Source: a virus
IMG/VR virus record: IMGVR_UViG_3300025117_000222
Span: 1 to 24,247 of that record
Reading direction: 5' to 3' (one strand)
DNA length: 24,247 nt
The translations under genes were made by a program, and so were the position numbers. Positions 13,746 to 21,267 of this stretch are shown here, one piece after another; the first letter of the stretch is position 1, and every line of letters begins with the position of its first letter. Under the pieces are notes generated by a model. That model was not told the origin of the DNA, made no database searches, and was given only the letters and a program-made list of their open reading frames with translations.

Positions 13746-15350
13746 TTACTTTTTGCCACCCCTTGCAATATTTCCCCCGGTTCCACGAGTATTTGCGCCT
13801 TCATCGCTTATCGCCGTATCGGATTTTGATGGTCTACCAGCACCGTCTGCGGGCATCTGTGCCCCTGAGATTATAGGTGTGAGTTTATCAACCCACTTAT
13901 TTGCTCTTCCTTCTGCAAGTTGACGTTCAAACTCGAAGGGAGACATGCCCAGCGCCGCCGAGATTTTTTGGGGAAGAACAATGCCAAGGGGAAGTAGTCC
14001 CATTTGTGCATCGAGGCGATTTTGACGATTGGTATAGAAGTTTGTACCTTCAAATTTGAAATGAAATTTATATTTTTTGGTAAACCTGTTTACATGGTAG
14101 TTCAAAAATGATTCAAATTGAGGATATAATTTTGTAGCAATTTGCTCATCCACGTTAAGTGATAATTGAGTCTCAATTGCGTTTGGCTTGATGTTTGAAC
14201 TAAATATGAGATTTGAGTTCACACCACTAGATGCAAGTGCAGTACGCATATATGAGTCGTACATTTCGTTCTCTGCCGGAAATGTAACTCCTTGCATTTG
14301 TTCAAGCGGGGCAGCCGTCATCGAGATGCTTTGGCTTAAAGCAGACCTGACCAATTGTAGGAACTTTCCCAAAGTTTCACTTGTCATGCTGATAGCATCC
14401 TTTACCTTTGCGTTGCTATCCTTCAAAAAGGGTACTTGGCCCACAAGAAGCCTGCTTGCCGCAGACATGTTGATATTCTTTTGAAGATTTCTCATAAGTG
14501 GTTGATTCAACAAATCCAAAAACAAGGGGCTAAAATAGGGAATTCTCGACGCAATTTCTTCCGTTCCCTTAAATACCCAAAAATCTTGCGGCTCTAAATC
14601 TTGCCAATAGACCCAAGAAGAATCCCCTCTTATTTCTGGGGGCAAAGACGGGACATATTGCGGATGTTTCCCATTTTGACCTCCCCAAATTTCATTATAC
14701 TTTCTAGCAAAAAATGGTGGGTATAAATTGATATCGACTCCTGGCAAAAGGAACCACATCATATTGAATGACCCCAAAAGTCCATAATCCCATCTTCCTG
14801 TAATTTTTGTATATGCGGGACTTGACGGTAACTCTTGCAAAACAAGCCTATCACTAAATCTTAAGGCACAAAAATACGCTTCATTTCTTAGAAGTTGACG
14901 AATCACCTCTGAAAACGATTTCTTGTAATCAAACTTATCAAAGAATTCTTGGACTGTCTTCAAATCCTTTTTGTATGCCCCAGAATCGTAATCTTTTTCC
15001 TCAACGTCCGAAGTATAAGTCATATCCCAAGAAAGCATTCCCGAAAGATAATCTATCAGTCGTTTATATGGCATTGACTGCAACTCGAAGTTTTCGGAGA
15101 ATCCTAGAAGCGCGATTTCCGATTCCTTGGGCGCAAGCATCGCGTTATTAAGCGTTGTTTCTGTTGCCACCATTGGGTTAAGCGAAACGTCTTTCATTCT
15201 CGCTGAAAGCAGGTCTGGAGTTAGAACATTCGAGTACCCGAATTGATTTTTAGCGAAAGTAGCAAAATCAAAAACTTGGTTAATTTCTTCTTCGCTCAGG
15301 AGGACTTCTTCCTCTTTTGGTTTTGATACATATCTTTTCTTTTTAGCCAA
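13746..15350 (-). CDS. Portal protein
   Basis: This is a 534-aa protein. Size, position directly downstream of the terminase (apart from an inserted endonuclease), and composition match phage portals, the dodecameric ring through which DNA enters and leaves the capsid. Visible features are an N-terminal basic stretch (AKKKRYVSKPK), the 'YKRLIDYLSGMLSWDMTYT' helix region, a wing region with 'LQELPSSPAYTKITGRW', a long 'KVKDAISMTSETLGKFLQLV' stem helix, and 'GVNSNLIFSS...NAIETQLSLN' near the crown. The C-terminal tail (~490-534) is Gly/Ser-rich and probably disordered. An SD (GGAGG) precedes ATG 15350. Confidence 0.85.
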   Translation of the reverse strand: MAKKKRYVSKPKEEEVLLSEEEINQVFDFATFAKNQFGYSNVLTPDLLSARMKDVSLNPMVATETTLNNAMLAPKESEIALLGFSENFELQSMPYKRLIDYLSGMLSWDMTYTSDVEEKDYDSGAYKKDLKTVQEFFDKFDYKKSFSEVIRQLLRNEAYFCALRFSDRLVLQELPSSPAYTKITGRWDYGLLGSFNMMWFLLPGVDINLYPPFFARKYNEIWGGQNGKHPQYVPSLPPEIRGDSSWVYWQDLEPQDFWVFKGTEEIASRIPYFSPLFLDLLNQPLMRNLQKNINMSAASRLLVGQVPFLKDSNAKVKDAISMTSETLGKFLQLVRSALSQSISMTAAPLEQMQGVTFPAENEMYDSYMRTALASSGVNSNLIFSSNIKPNAIETQLSLNVDEQIATKLYPQFESFLNYHVNRFTKKYKFHFKFEGTNFYTNRQNRLDAQMGLLPLGIVLPQKISAALGMSPFEFERQLAEGRANKWVDKLTPIISGAQMPADGAGRPSKSDTAISDEGANTRGTGGNIARGGKK

Positions 15351-15377
15351 AGTTTCCTCCTCTCACAAAATAAAAAT

Positions 15378-15391
15378 CCCGCTTTCGCGAG
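15378..15391 (-). terminator. Terminator closing the second homing-endonuclease cassette
   Basis: CTCGC and GCGGG form a 5-bp stem around a GAAA tetraloop, followed on the minus strand by ATTTTTATTTT. It lies 22 nt after the endonuclease stop and before the portal SD. Confidence 0.7.
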
Positions 15392-15412
15392 ACTTATTTT
15401 AATTTTCATTTT

Positions 15413-16561
15413 TCATAATCCTAATTCTTTTGTAAGAATTTTCTCAATGTTATTAAATTCCCAATATGGAATTCTTAAAATATTTATTCTATTGTGTTTA
15501 CAAAACTCATTTTTTATAGCGTCTCTTTTTTTGCCAGCGTCAAAGTGTTTCTGCTCGACATCCTTTTTTCTGTAGGGTCTGTAATGCAATTCACCATCAT
15601 ATTCTAAAACAAAAGAAATTTTTGTTTTTTCACAATTTTCATATATTATAAAATCAAAGATTAAATGTTTTATATATTTGCAACCCGGTATTGATCTATG
15701 TTGATTGTAAAAAATACCATTTTTTCTTAAGAAAGAATCTATCTTCTTTTCCCCTTTGGATTCACAACACTTCGGACAACCCTTTCCGCCAACTCTATTG
15801 GCGCAATCGGAAGGATAACCATGACCGCACTTTGGGCAAATCCAATAATAACCGCCACTCCCCTGGGATGCAACACGAGACGGAATAGTTTTATTTTTAG
15901 AATAGTCCCATTCTTTTGCTATCTCTGGATATAAATATTCTAAATTATTATATTTTCCTATTCTGTGACTGGCACAAAATGGACACCCATTCCCTTTTGT
16001 AAACTGATGCCAAGACATTGGAAATTCTTTCTCGCCACAAACGGAACAATCGAACAATAAATCGTCTGATGTTCCCACATATTTCTGGTTTTCGCAAAGC
16101 GAAAGATGCAAATTATTTTTGTGCAACCATAATCTTATGTTTTCTATTGAATAATCATTTCCCTTGTTAACTATGGAAAATCCAATCCCGGATTCATAAT
16201 TTGTTCGTATGTGTTCAAATGAGAGGCTATAAAAATACCCATTGGAATCTTTAAATTTCATTTTTGTTTTTGCTGTAATGGCATATTGTTTTTCACAAAG
16301 AATCAAATCAATATCTCTATAACTAAACCACAAATGTATATTTTCTATTCTAAAAGGATTTGACATATGGAACTTGTCAAAAGAAAATCCCATTCTTATA
16401 GATTTAATGATGATTCTGAATCTTAATGCATATTTATACCCATCAGAATCGGAAAAATAAATTTGCTTTGGGGAAGAAAATCCTTCGTTATCTAGTAATT
16501 TCAAGTTTGTATTATTAAAAAATTCCTCCACAAATCTATTTGAATAATCTATTTTTTCCAT
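15413..16561 (-). CDS. Homing endonuclease with zinc ribbons and a PD-(D/E)XK/Vsr-like nuclease domain
   Basis: This 382-aa protein has AGGAG before ATG 16561. Two ~60-aa repeats (~36-95 and ~100-160) each carry 'GY-Y-L-F' and 'IEN-LW' and probably contact DNA. Two zinc ribbons follow: C172/C175 with C193/C196, and C242/C245 with C262/C265. The C-terminus (~271-382) is nuclease-like: 'LIFDFIIYE' (D303), 'VLEYDGELHY' (E320, H326), 'KKRDAIKNEFC' and 'ILRIPYWEF'. This is the arrangement of Vsr/EDxHD-type homing nucleases. It is wedged between terminase and portal, two conserved genes, with its own promoter, structured leader and terminator. It is presumably a selfish element that drives replacement of the allele lacking it. 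Confidence 0.8.
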   Translation of the reverse strand: MEKIDYSNRFVEEFFNNTNLKLLDNEGFSSPKQIYFSDSDGYKYALRFRIIIKSIRMGFSFDKFHMSNPFRIENIHLWFSYRDIDLILCEKQYAITAKTKMKFKDSNGYFYSLSFEHIRTNYESGIGFSIVNKGNDYSIENIRLWLHKNNLHLSLCENQKYVGTSDDLLFDCSVCGEKEFPMSWHQFTKGNGCPFCASHRIGKYNNLEYLYPEIAKEWDYSKNKTIPSRVASQGSGGYYWICPKCGHGYPSDCANRVGGKGCPKCCESKGEKKIDSFLRKNGIFYNQHRSIPGCKYIKHLIFDFIIYENCEKTKISFVLEYDGELHYRPYRKKDVEQKHFDAGKKRDAIKNEFCKHNRINILRIPYWEFNNIEKILTKELGL

Positions 16562-16602
16562 CTTTTCTCCTATTTTCCGTAAATAGTCCGAAGAATAAAA
16601 TT

Positions 16603-16651
16603 GGGTGCGGAATACTCGGAATGTACTCTTTTCAGCCGTCGCCTAGCACCC
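16603..16651 (-). promoter_or_regulatory. Structured leader RNA of the second homing endonuclease
   Basis: GGGTGC and GCACCC pair across 37 nt just downstream of the promoter. The enclosed domain is GC-richer than its surroundings (CTAGGCGACGGCTG). Its placement is equivalent to the leader at 7662-7732, although the two sequences differ. Confidence 0.42.
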
Positions 16652-16658
16652 ATCGATT

Positions 16659-16687
16659 ATTATACCACAAACTTCTAATCTTGTCAA
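16659..16687 (-). promoter_or_regulatory. Consensus sigma-70 promoter for the second homing endonuclease
   Basis: TTGACA, a 17-nt spacer and TATAAT, with TGG before the -10 (extended -10). The -35 box lies just after the terminase TAG stop; its TTGA contains the backup TGA in the terminase frame. The spacer end AGTTTGTGG matches the promoter at 7735-7763. Confidence 0.9.
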
Positions 16688-16689
16688 TC

Positions 16690-18513
16690 CTACATTACCA
16701 TCGTAACCGCCAAAATTGCTTCTTCATCACTCATCCCATCTTCTTGTCTCAGCAAATCTCTATCAAGAACCGTTGAAACAAAATAGTTAAGATATGATAT
16801 GGCGGTATAACGGTCTTTTAGTCCATTACCCTCATCGAGTTTAATTGTTCCATTAACTATACTCATCTCCAAATTGAGACATTCCCCAACGAGGAGATTT
16901 GATTGGATAAATGGATGCAAAAACCACGTCCTCATAGATAAATCATCTTTTGTTTCCAAAAACTCTTTGGCGTTTGTTTTAATTAAATGGTCTTCCGCGT
17001 CCAAGTCGCTACAAAGAAAATCCCAGAGTTTCTTCTGCAACACTCCCCTGAAAGCAACCGCTATTTCACTATTTAATTTTTGAGTCGCTGAAATAGGAAA
17101 TACAACAGGAAGAGCGTTTACTCCAAGCGTTCTATCTCTAAGTTCTTCTTTTACCTTTTCATCAACGTGCGGAGATTCCAATACGGTAAATGGAGGATAT
17201 TCAACCCCTCTTTCCGAGTTAACCGTTACGCTTGACATGCTGTCAAATATGGAAATCCCAACCTGCTGAAGATCAAGCACCAAATAATCTGCGCCGAAAT
17301 CATAAAAAAGCTCTTTTATTCTCAACGCTTGGGATATGGTATTACTCCCATGCGAACTTTCCAAATAGCAAAGTTTTCGGTTATAGCCGCGATGCGTCGG
17401 AAGCAGTCTGGCGCAACCTATAATACTATTATCGTTTGCTCGGTTTGCCCGACTAGCAATATCTACGGCGATAACCCTTATCTCCCCATCCTGTTTTGGA
17501 ATACCATATGGATTTTTCTTAGAAGCATTGTCCTGACGCATAGGATAAAAAGCATTTTTGATATTTCTAGGAAACATTTGAGATTTGAAATATGCTTTTC
17601 CAGATTGCCCAGCCGGAATATTCTCATTCTCCAAACTAAACGAGATTGGGTCTGCTTGTTCCCTTTCTGCTTCTATTTGTTTTCTGGTTTTTATTTTATG
17701 AAAAACCGTAATCAAATAATCAGTGGCAAAAAACCCGGCGCTTTTTCCTTCTAGCATCATCTTTATTGTGGATACACAGTCTAGCCACCACCACTCTGAT
17801 TTGAACCCGCAAGAACTGAGACTAATTTTTTTAGGCTCCTCGTCGGGATAATCGGAGTATTCTGGGTTATCTTTAAATTTGGCGGGTCTGACATAGAGAA
17901 AAGGAATAAAAACCGTATCTACAATCTCTTTTTTCAAAAGACGGAATTCATCTAAAATAAGCGTGGTTGCTCGATTTCCTTTTCCGCCCTCGTTGGCAGC
18001 AACAACCCTCATAATGCTTCCGTTCGCAAAAATGGCTTCGTAATTATTCAGATTCGCAGTAAGAGAAATAATCTCTCTTTCAAGAATGGGAGAATCGTTT
18101 CTCATTTGTTGAACCTTGGAGCTTAAAATAAGCCCAGCCTGTTTAATTGTTGAACTTCCGATAACCACCAAACTCCCCGGATAAAGTATGCATCGGGCAA
18201 TACTGTATGCAGCGCACAAAAACGATTTCGCGCTTGCGCGCGAGCAAACACTCGTAAACACATCCGACACAGACATTAAATATAGCCAAATTTTTTGATA
18301 GGGAAAAAGTTTTATTCCCATATACATTTCAATAAACAGTCCGACATTTCTACGAAACAAGGTGTTCCAAGCGATAATATTTTCTCTTTTTTGCGTTTCT
18401 ATGTCATTTGCAAGAACCATGTCTTTTCGTTTTCTAAAAACATTTTTTGTTTTAGAGTCTTTGCGAAAATCATCCTGAAATGGTCTGTTCGGTCTTCCCC
18501 GTTTCTGGTTCAT
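16690..18513 (-). CDS. terL: Terminase large subunit (packaging ATPase and nuclease)
   Basis: This 607-aa protein starts at ATG 18513, six nt after GGAGG and overlapping the small subunit gene by 44 nt; an ATG at 18552 has a poorer SD. ATPase motifs, numbered from this start, are a Walker A-like 'CSRASAKSF' (~90-98), Walker B 'LILDE' (~185-189) and a coupling motif 'SLSSCGFKS' (~231-239). The RNase H-like nuclease has D351 in 'VIAVDIASRA' and D414 in 'YLVLDLQQVG'. TerL docks on the portal, pumps DNA into the prohead and cuts the concatemer. The stop is TAG, then one sense codon, then TGA. Confidence 0.92.
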   Translation of the reverse strand: MNQKRGRPNRPFQDDFRKDSKTKNVFRKRKDMVLANDIETQKRENIIAWNTLFRRNVGLFIEMYMGIKLFPYQKIWLYLMSVSDVFTSVCSRASAKSFLCAAYSIARCILYPGSLVVIGSSTIKQAGLILSSKVQQMRNDSPILEREIISLTANLNNYEAIFANGSIMRVVAANEGGKGNRATTLILDEFRLLKKEIVDTVFIPFLYVRPAKFKDNPEYSDYPDEEPKKISLSSCGFKSEWWWLDCVSTIKMMLEGKSAGFFATDYLITVFHKIKTRKQIEAEREQADPISFSLENENIPAGQSGKAYFKSQMFPRNIKNAFYPMRQDNASKKNPYGIPKQDGEIRVIAVDIASRANRANDNSIIGCARLLPTHRGYNRKLCYLESSHGSNTISQALRIKELFYDFGADYLVLDLQQVGISIFDSMSSVTVNSERGVEYPPFTVLESPHVDEKVKEELRDRTLGVNALPVVFPISATQKLNSEIAVAFRGVLQKKLWDFLCSDLDAEDHLIKTNAKEFLETKDDLSMRTWFLHPFIQSNLLVGECLNLEMSIVNGTIKLDEGNGLKDRYTAISYLNYFVSTVLDRDLLRQEDGMSDEEAILAVTMVM

Positions 18514-19471
18514 CAAATACCTCCAAGTTCGGTTCATCGTATTCCGTGCCATCCTCTTCGGATATATTAAAATCGCGTGAGCCAGTAACGAAGTTTTTTA
18601 AGGGGCGAGTAATAAATCTTGCAATATATTCTTCAATCCCCTCAAAATCTCGGAACATTTCCTTGTTCTTATAGTATTCCGCGGGGGTTGTTTCTTCGAT
18701 GTTTTTTATAAACATTCCCCAAGTTTCAACGCCTTTTCCTGAACTTGCCGCTGTTTGTTGAGCGGGGGTAAGCGCACCATTTTTCAAAAGTTCTTGCATG
18801 GACTTCAGGATGCTGTCTGGACTTTTTCCTTCTTTTCTAGCGTTTTCTAACTCTAATTCTTTTAAACAAATTTGTTTCATAAAGAATCGCTCGGCCTTAT
18901 TTTGATGAGAATAGCTTTTTTCCCATTCGGCCAATGTTTTTTCTAAAAATCTGTATTCATCTGGGGTCAACCCATCTCCCCATTGTTCAATCACCGATTC
19001 CGAACCGGTAAAATCAACGGGGTCACTTCTTTCCGGCATACTTGCATTTTCATACTGAAAAGTCAAATCTCCTCCATGCCCACCCTTATCTATGCTGTCC
19101 GAACCCCTCATGGTTGAAAGCAACTTTGCCTTGTAAATTCCAAATACCGTTAGGTCATCGCCCAATTTCTCTTTATTTTTTAGTTGTGTAACCGTTGCCT
19201 GAGCCGCAGATTCCGTATACAGAACATTCAAAATTCGACAGCATTTATACAATGCCCGCTCGACTGAATGTTCCACGTTGTATTGACCAACATAAATTTC
19301 TCCAATACATTCACGGCATACGGACATAATGCCATTCTGGTCAATAAACTTGTCTGTCGCTAAATAAAACTCCTTTGATGATTTAGTCTTACAACATTTA
19401 CGACAATAAGCGGGAAATACTTTCCCATCTGCGCTAATTAACGACTTTTTACGCCGCAAAACTTTTGGCAT
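18470..19471 (-). CDS. Terminase small subunit-like protein with a zinc-finger N-terminus
   Basis: This 333-aa protein has AAAGGA upstream of ATG 19471. The N-terminal region has a CxxC...CxxC zinc site ('YCRKCCKTKSSKEFY', 'MSVCRECIGEIY'). A helical region ('HSVERALYKCCRILNVLY') and a charged central/C-terminal half ('YRFLEKTLAEWEKSY', 'FFMKQICLKELELENARKEG') follow. Zinc-finger proteins of this plan lie just before the large terminase in related phages and act as the DNA-recognition subunit. Overlap with terL supports a coupled pair. The DNA-binding role is inferred from family and position. Confidence 0.7.
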   Translation of the reverse strand: MPKVLRRKKSLISADGKVFPAYCRKCCKTKSSKEFYLATDKFIDQNGIMSVCRECIGEIYVGQYNVEHSVERALYKCCRILNVLYTESAAQATVTQLKNKEKLGDDLTVFGIYKAKLLSTMRGSDSIDKGGHGGDLTFQYENASMPERSDPVDFTGSESVIEQWGDGLTPDEYRFLEKTLAEWEKSYSHQNKAERFFMKQICLKELELENARKEGKSPDSILKSMQELLKNGALTPAQQTAASSGKGVETWGMFIKNIEETTPAEYYKNKEMFRDFEGIEEYIARFITRPLKNFVTGSRDFNISEEDGTEYDEPNLEVFDEPETGKTEQTISG

Positions 19472-19486
19472 TTTGAAAATCCTTTC

Positions 19487-20413
19487 TTATGGAAATGTAA
19501 CCCAATTATCTCCAAGCAACCATCTCGGAAGACCCACCCCATTTGCGGGTGGTTCATAGTTTCGAATAAAGTAACGATTCTCAGATTGTTTCGCAAAAGT
19601 TATATTCTGCAAAAACCATTCCGATAAATCTGTAACTGGCTCATTTTCAACAAGTTGGTTTGGATTGATGGTGGAAAGTAAAACTCCGTCCATTCTCCAC
19701 ATTAACGCAGTCCATCTTCCAGCGTTACCTAGTCCGTTTCCGGGGCCTCCACGTTGCATTAACCCCCACCTAATAGCGGTTTCAAAATCCACCTCAACCA
19801 CCTGATCTTGAAACATAATTTGTCCATATAAATCATTTCTGCGAGAACAATCTACCACAATAAACGGCCCTTCCCAAATGGTCTCATTTGGACGCAAAAG
19901 CCATACTGAGTGTCCAATCTCAGATGCAAATTCAGCCGAAACCGCCCCCACAAACCCATCCATAGAAAGTCCTCGAAATGCAGCGGTTGCCTCCATAACC
20001 TCTGGGGCATATGCTACAGCAGAACCAACGGACAATCTCGGCAAACGAAGAAATTGAGTGTCAAAACTCGCAAGTCCAGGAATCCAATAATTATTCCAAA
20101 AATAACCGTTATATGAATTATTATCCTCATTGGGAACAATGTTTCCCACATCGGGCAATTTAGTTTCGATTGCCAATATGACTGTCGGGATGGGTGTTTC
20201 CGTAGAAGTAAGTACAAGAACCGTCGACGTTACTGACGACAATGTTTGTGTAGCGATAGAACGTTCTATATCTGCTCTAACCCAGTTTGTTTCCTGTCTT
20301 AAAAAATTGAATGAAATTGTACCTATCAACAATGTAGCGATTATTTCCATCAGCCAAAACAAAGATACAAGATTCAGAATCCGTGCCAAGCGATTCCCTT
20401 TTTCTGCGTTCAA
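19487..20413 (-). CDS. Membrane-anchored extracytoplasmic protein, possibly RlpA/DPBB-like
   Basis: This 308-aa protein probably starts at TTG 20413, five nt after GGAGG; an ATG further upstream lies inside the tRNA-like gene. Residues ~12-36 (LVSLFWLMEIIATLLIGTIS) form one membrane segment, followed by a Ser/Thr-rich stalk (~50-75). The C-terminal domain has 'GHSVWLLRPNETIWEGPFIV', 'VDCSRRNDLYGQ' and 'VEVDFETAIRWGLM'. That reminds me of double-psi beta-barrel proteins related to RlpA, which act on or bind cell-wall glycans, but the match is weak. A terminator separates it from the tRNA-like gene. It could be lysis-related or a cell-surface factor. Confidence 0.5.
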   Translation of the reverse strand: MNAEKGNRLARILNLVSLFWLMEIIATLLIGTISFNFLRQETNWVRADIERSIATQTLSSVTSTVLVLTSTETPIPTVILAIETKLPDVGNIVPNEDNNSYNGYFWNNYWIPGLASFDTQFLRLPRLSVGSAVAYAPEVMEATAAFRGLSMDGFVGAVSAEFASEIGHSVWLLRPNETIWEGPFIVVDCSRRNDLYGQIMFQDQVVEVDFETAIRWGLMQRGGPGNGLGNAGRWTALMWRMDGVLLSTINPNQLVENEPVTDLSEWFLQNITFAKQSENRYFIRNYEPPANGVGLPRWLLGDNWVTFP

Positions 20414-20450
20414 TTGTTCCTCCACTAAAAATAGGTTATTAAATAAAAAA

Positions 20451-20468
20451 TCCGCTCGGATGAGCGGA
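20451..20468 (-). terminator. Terminator downstream of the tRNA-like RNA
   Basis: TCCGCTC and GAGCGGA form a 7-bp stem with a 4-nt loop, followed on the minus strand by TTTTTTATTT. It starts 8 nt past the tRNA-like 3' end and closes the accessory/RNA transcription unit. Confidence 0.85.
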
Positions 20469-20475
20469 AATAAAA

Positions 20476-20555
20476 AGCCACACACAGGTCTCGAACCTGC
20501 CTTTTCAATTCCTACTACGGTTAACTGTTTACAAAACAGCACCGATTAGTGCGGC
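20476..20555 (-). tRNA. Atypical tRNA-like RNA, Thr(TGT)-type anticodon, no normal D-arm
   Basis: The acceptor is GCCGCAC/GTGTGGC (7 bp, one G-U) with discriminator T. The T-arm is GCAGG-TTCGAGA-CCTGT with a canonical T-loop. The anticodon arm is GCTGT-TTTGTAA-ACAGT, which puts TGT (Thr, ACA codons) at 34-36. Only 8 nt (TAATCGGT) replace the usual D-arm, while 23 nt lie between anticodon and T arms. CGGT and ACCG can pair across the anticodon arm to lengthen that stem. It may be a truncated but functional tRNA, a decayed tRNA, or a tRNA mimic. No CCA is encoded. Confidence 0.5.
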
Positions 20556-20566
20556 ATAAAAAACCC

Positions 20567-20776
20567 CTAATATAAGTCTCCAACATCTAAATTGCTATGC
20601 TTACTAATAACCGCCCTAGCAATATTTTTCCAATGATTTCGACTTGAAGTAGGAAGTTCCAACCAGCTTGAAACATCCAATTTAAAATATCTGTCTTTTT
20701 GTTCTTCGGTTAATCCAACATGCTTTTCATAGGCCGTTTTTCCCAAGACTTCCCAAATTCTATCGCTCATTCCCAT
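20567..20776 (-). CDS. Small hypothetical protein (69 aa)
   Basis: Good SD: GGAGGTG, four nt before ATG 20776. It is a charged, soluble, helix-rich protein (MGMSDRIWEVLGKTAYEKHV, 'SWLELPTSSRNHWKNIARAV'). The N-terminal half resembles small phage proteins of unknown function that begin with a short amphipathic helix. It is the last ORF before the tRNA-like RNA. The stop is TAG, with TAA six sense codons later. Confidence 0.6.
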   Translation of the reverse strand: MGMSDRIWEVLGKTAYEKHVGLTEEQKDRYFKLDVSSWLELPTSSRNHWKNIARAVISKHSNLDVGDLY

Positions 20777-20808
20777 TGGACACCTCCTAGAATAAAACTC
20801 TCATTTTA

Positions 20809-21057
20809 TTAAACAGATTTTGAAAAATTATTTTCTTGGACAATGCGATACGCTTGAATCTCCCTAAAAACAACACTGTCATAAGTATTTTCAATATCCG
20901 CGTAAATTCTTTCTGCTTCTTCGATATCATAGCACATGGTCGATGCTTTGAATTTCCACCCCTCTTGCCAAAAAATAATCTCATAAGAAATATCTATTTC
21001 AACAGTCCCAATCTCAAAATTATCTTTTTCTGAATGCTGGTGTTCTGTATAAGTCAT
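20809..21057 (-). CDS. Small hypothetical protein (82 aa)
   Basis: GAGGATGG precedes ATG 21057 by 7 nt. It is an acidic mixed alpha/beta protein: 'GTVEIDISYEIIFWQEGWKF' (beta), then 'DIEEAERIYADIENTY' (helix), then 'VVFREIQAYRIVQEN' (beta). This is a small alpha+beta fold, with no catalytic motif and no recognised family. It is transcribed with the 69-aa ORF 32 nt downstream. Confidence 0.6.
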   Translation of the reverse strand: MTYTEHQHSEKDNFEIGTVEIDISYEIIFWQEGWKFKASTMCYDIEEAERIYADIENTYDSVVFREIQAYRIVQENNFSKSV

Positions 21058-21267
21058 CGCAAAACCATCCTCATTCTTTTCTCTGCTATTGAAAAGTATT
21101 GGGGATTCTTTTCAATACCAATGAAATCTCTTCCGTAATAATGCCAGAAACGGGCGGGGCCGGATGCTGTGCCACTGCAAGTCCACCTAGTTACTCATCC
21201 TAATAAAATTAGAAAGAACAATAAATGGAAGCCCACTTAATGACTGGCAAGGTCGCCCGACTAGAAA
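21058..21267 (-). other. 210-nt noncoding gap with a strong inverted repeat
   Basis: No ORF or tRNA is visible here. Near the right-hand gene start, TATTGAAAAG and CTTTTCAATA (about 21093-21124) form a 10-bp perfect stem with an 11-nt loop. The part from ~21130 to 21260 is GC-richer than its surroundings, with further pairing potential. It may hold a regulatory leader for the two small ORFs or a remnant RNA gene. Confidence 0.35.

Noticed and set aside
16874-17754. Plus-strand reading frames opposite terL
   Set aside because: They lie antisense to conserved terminase motifs and show no start signals.
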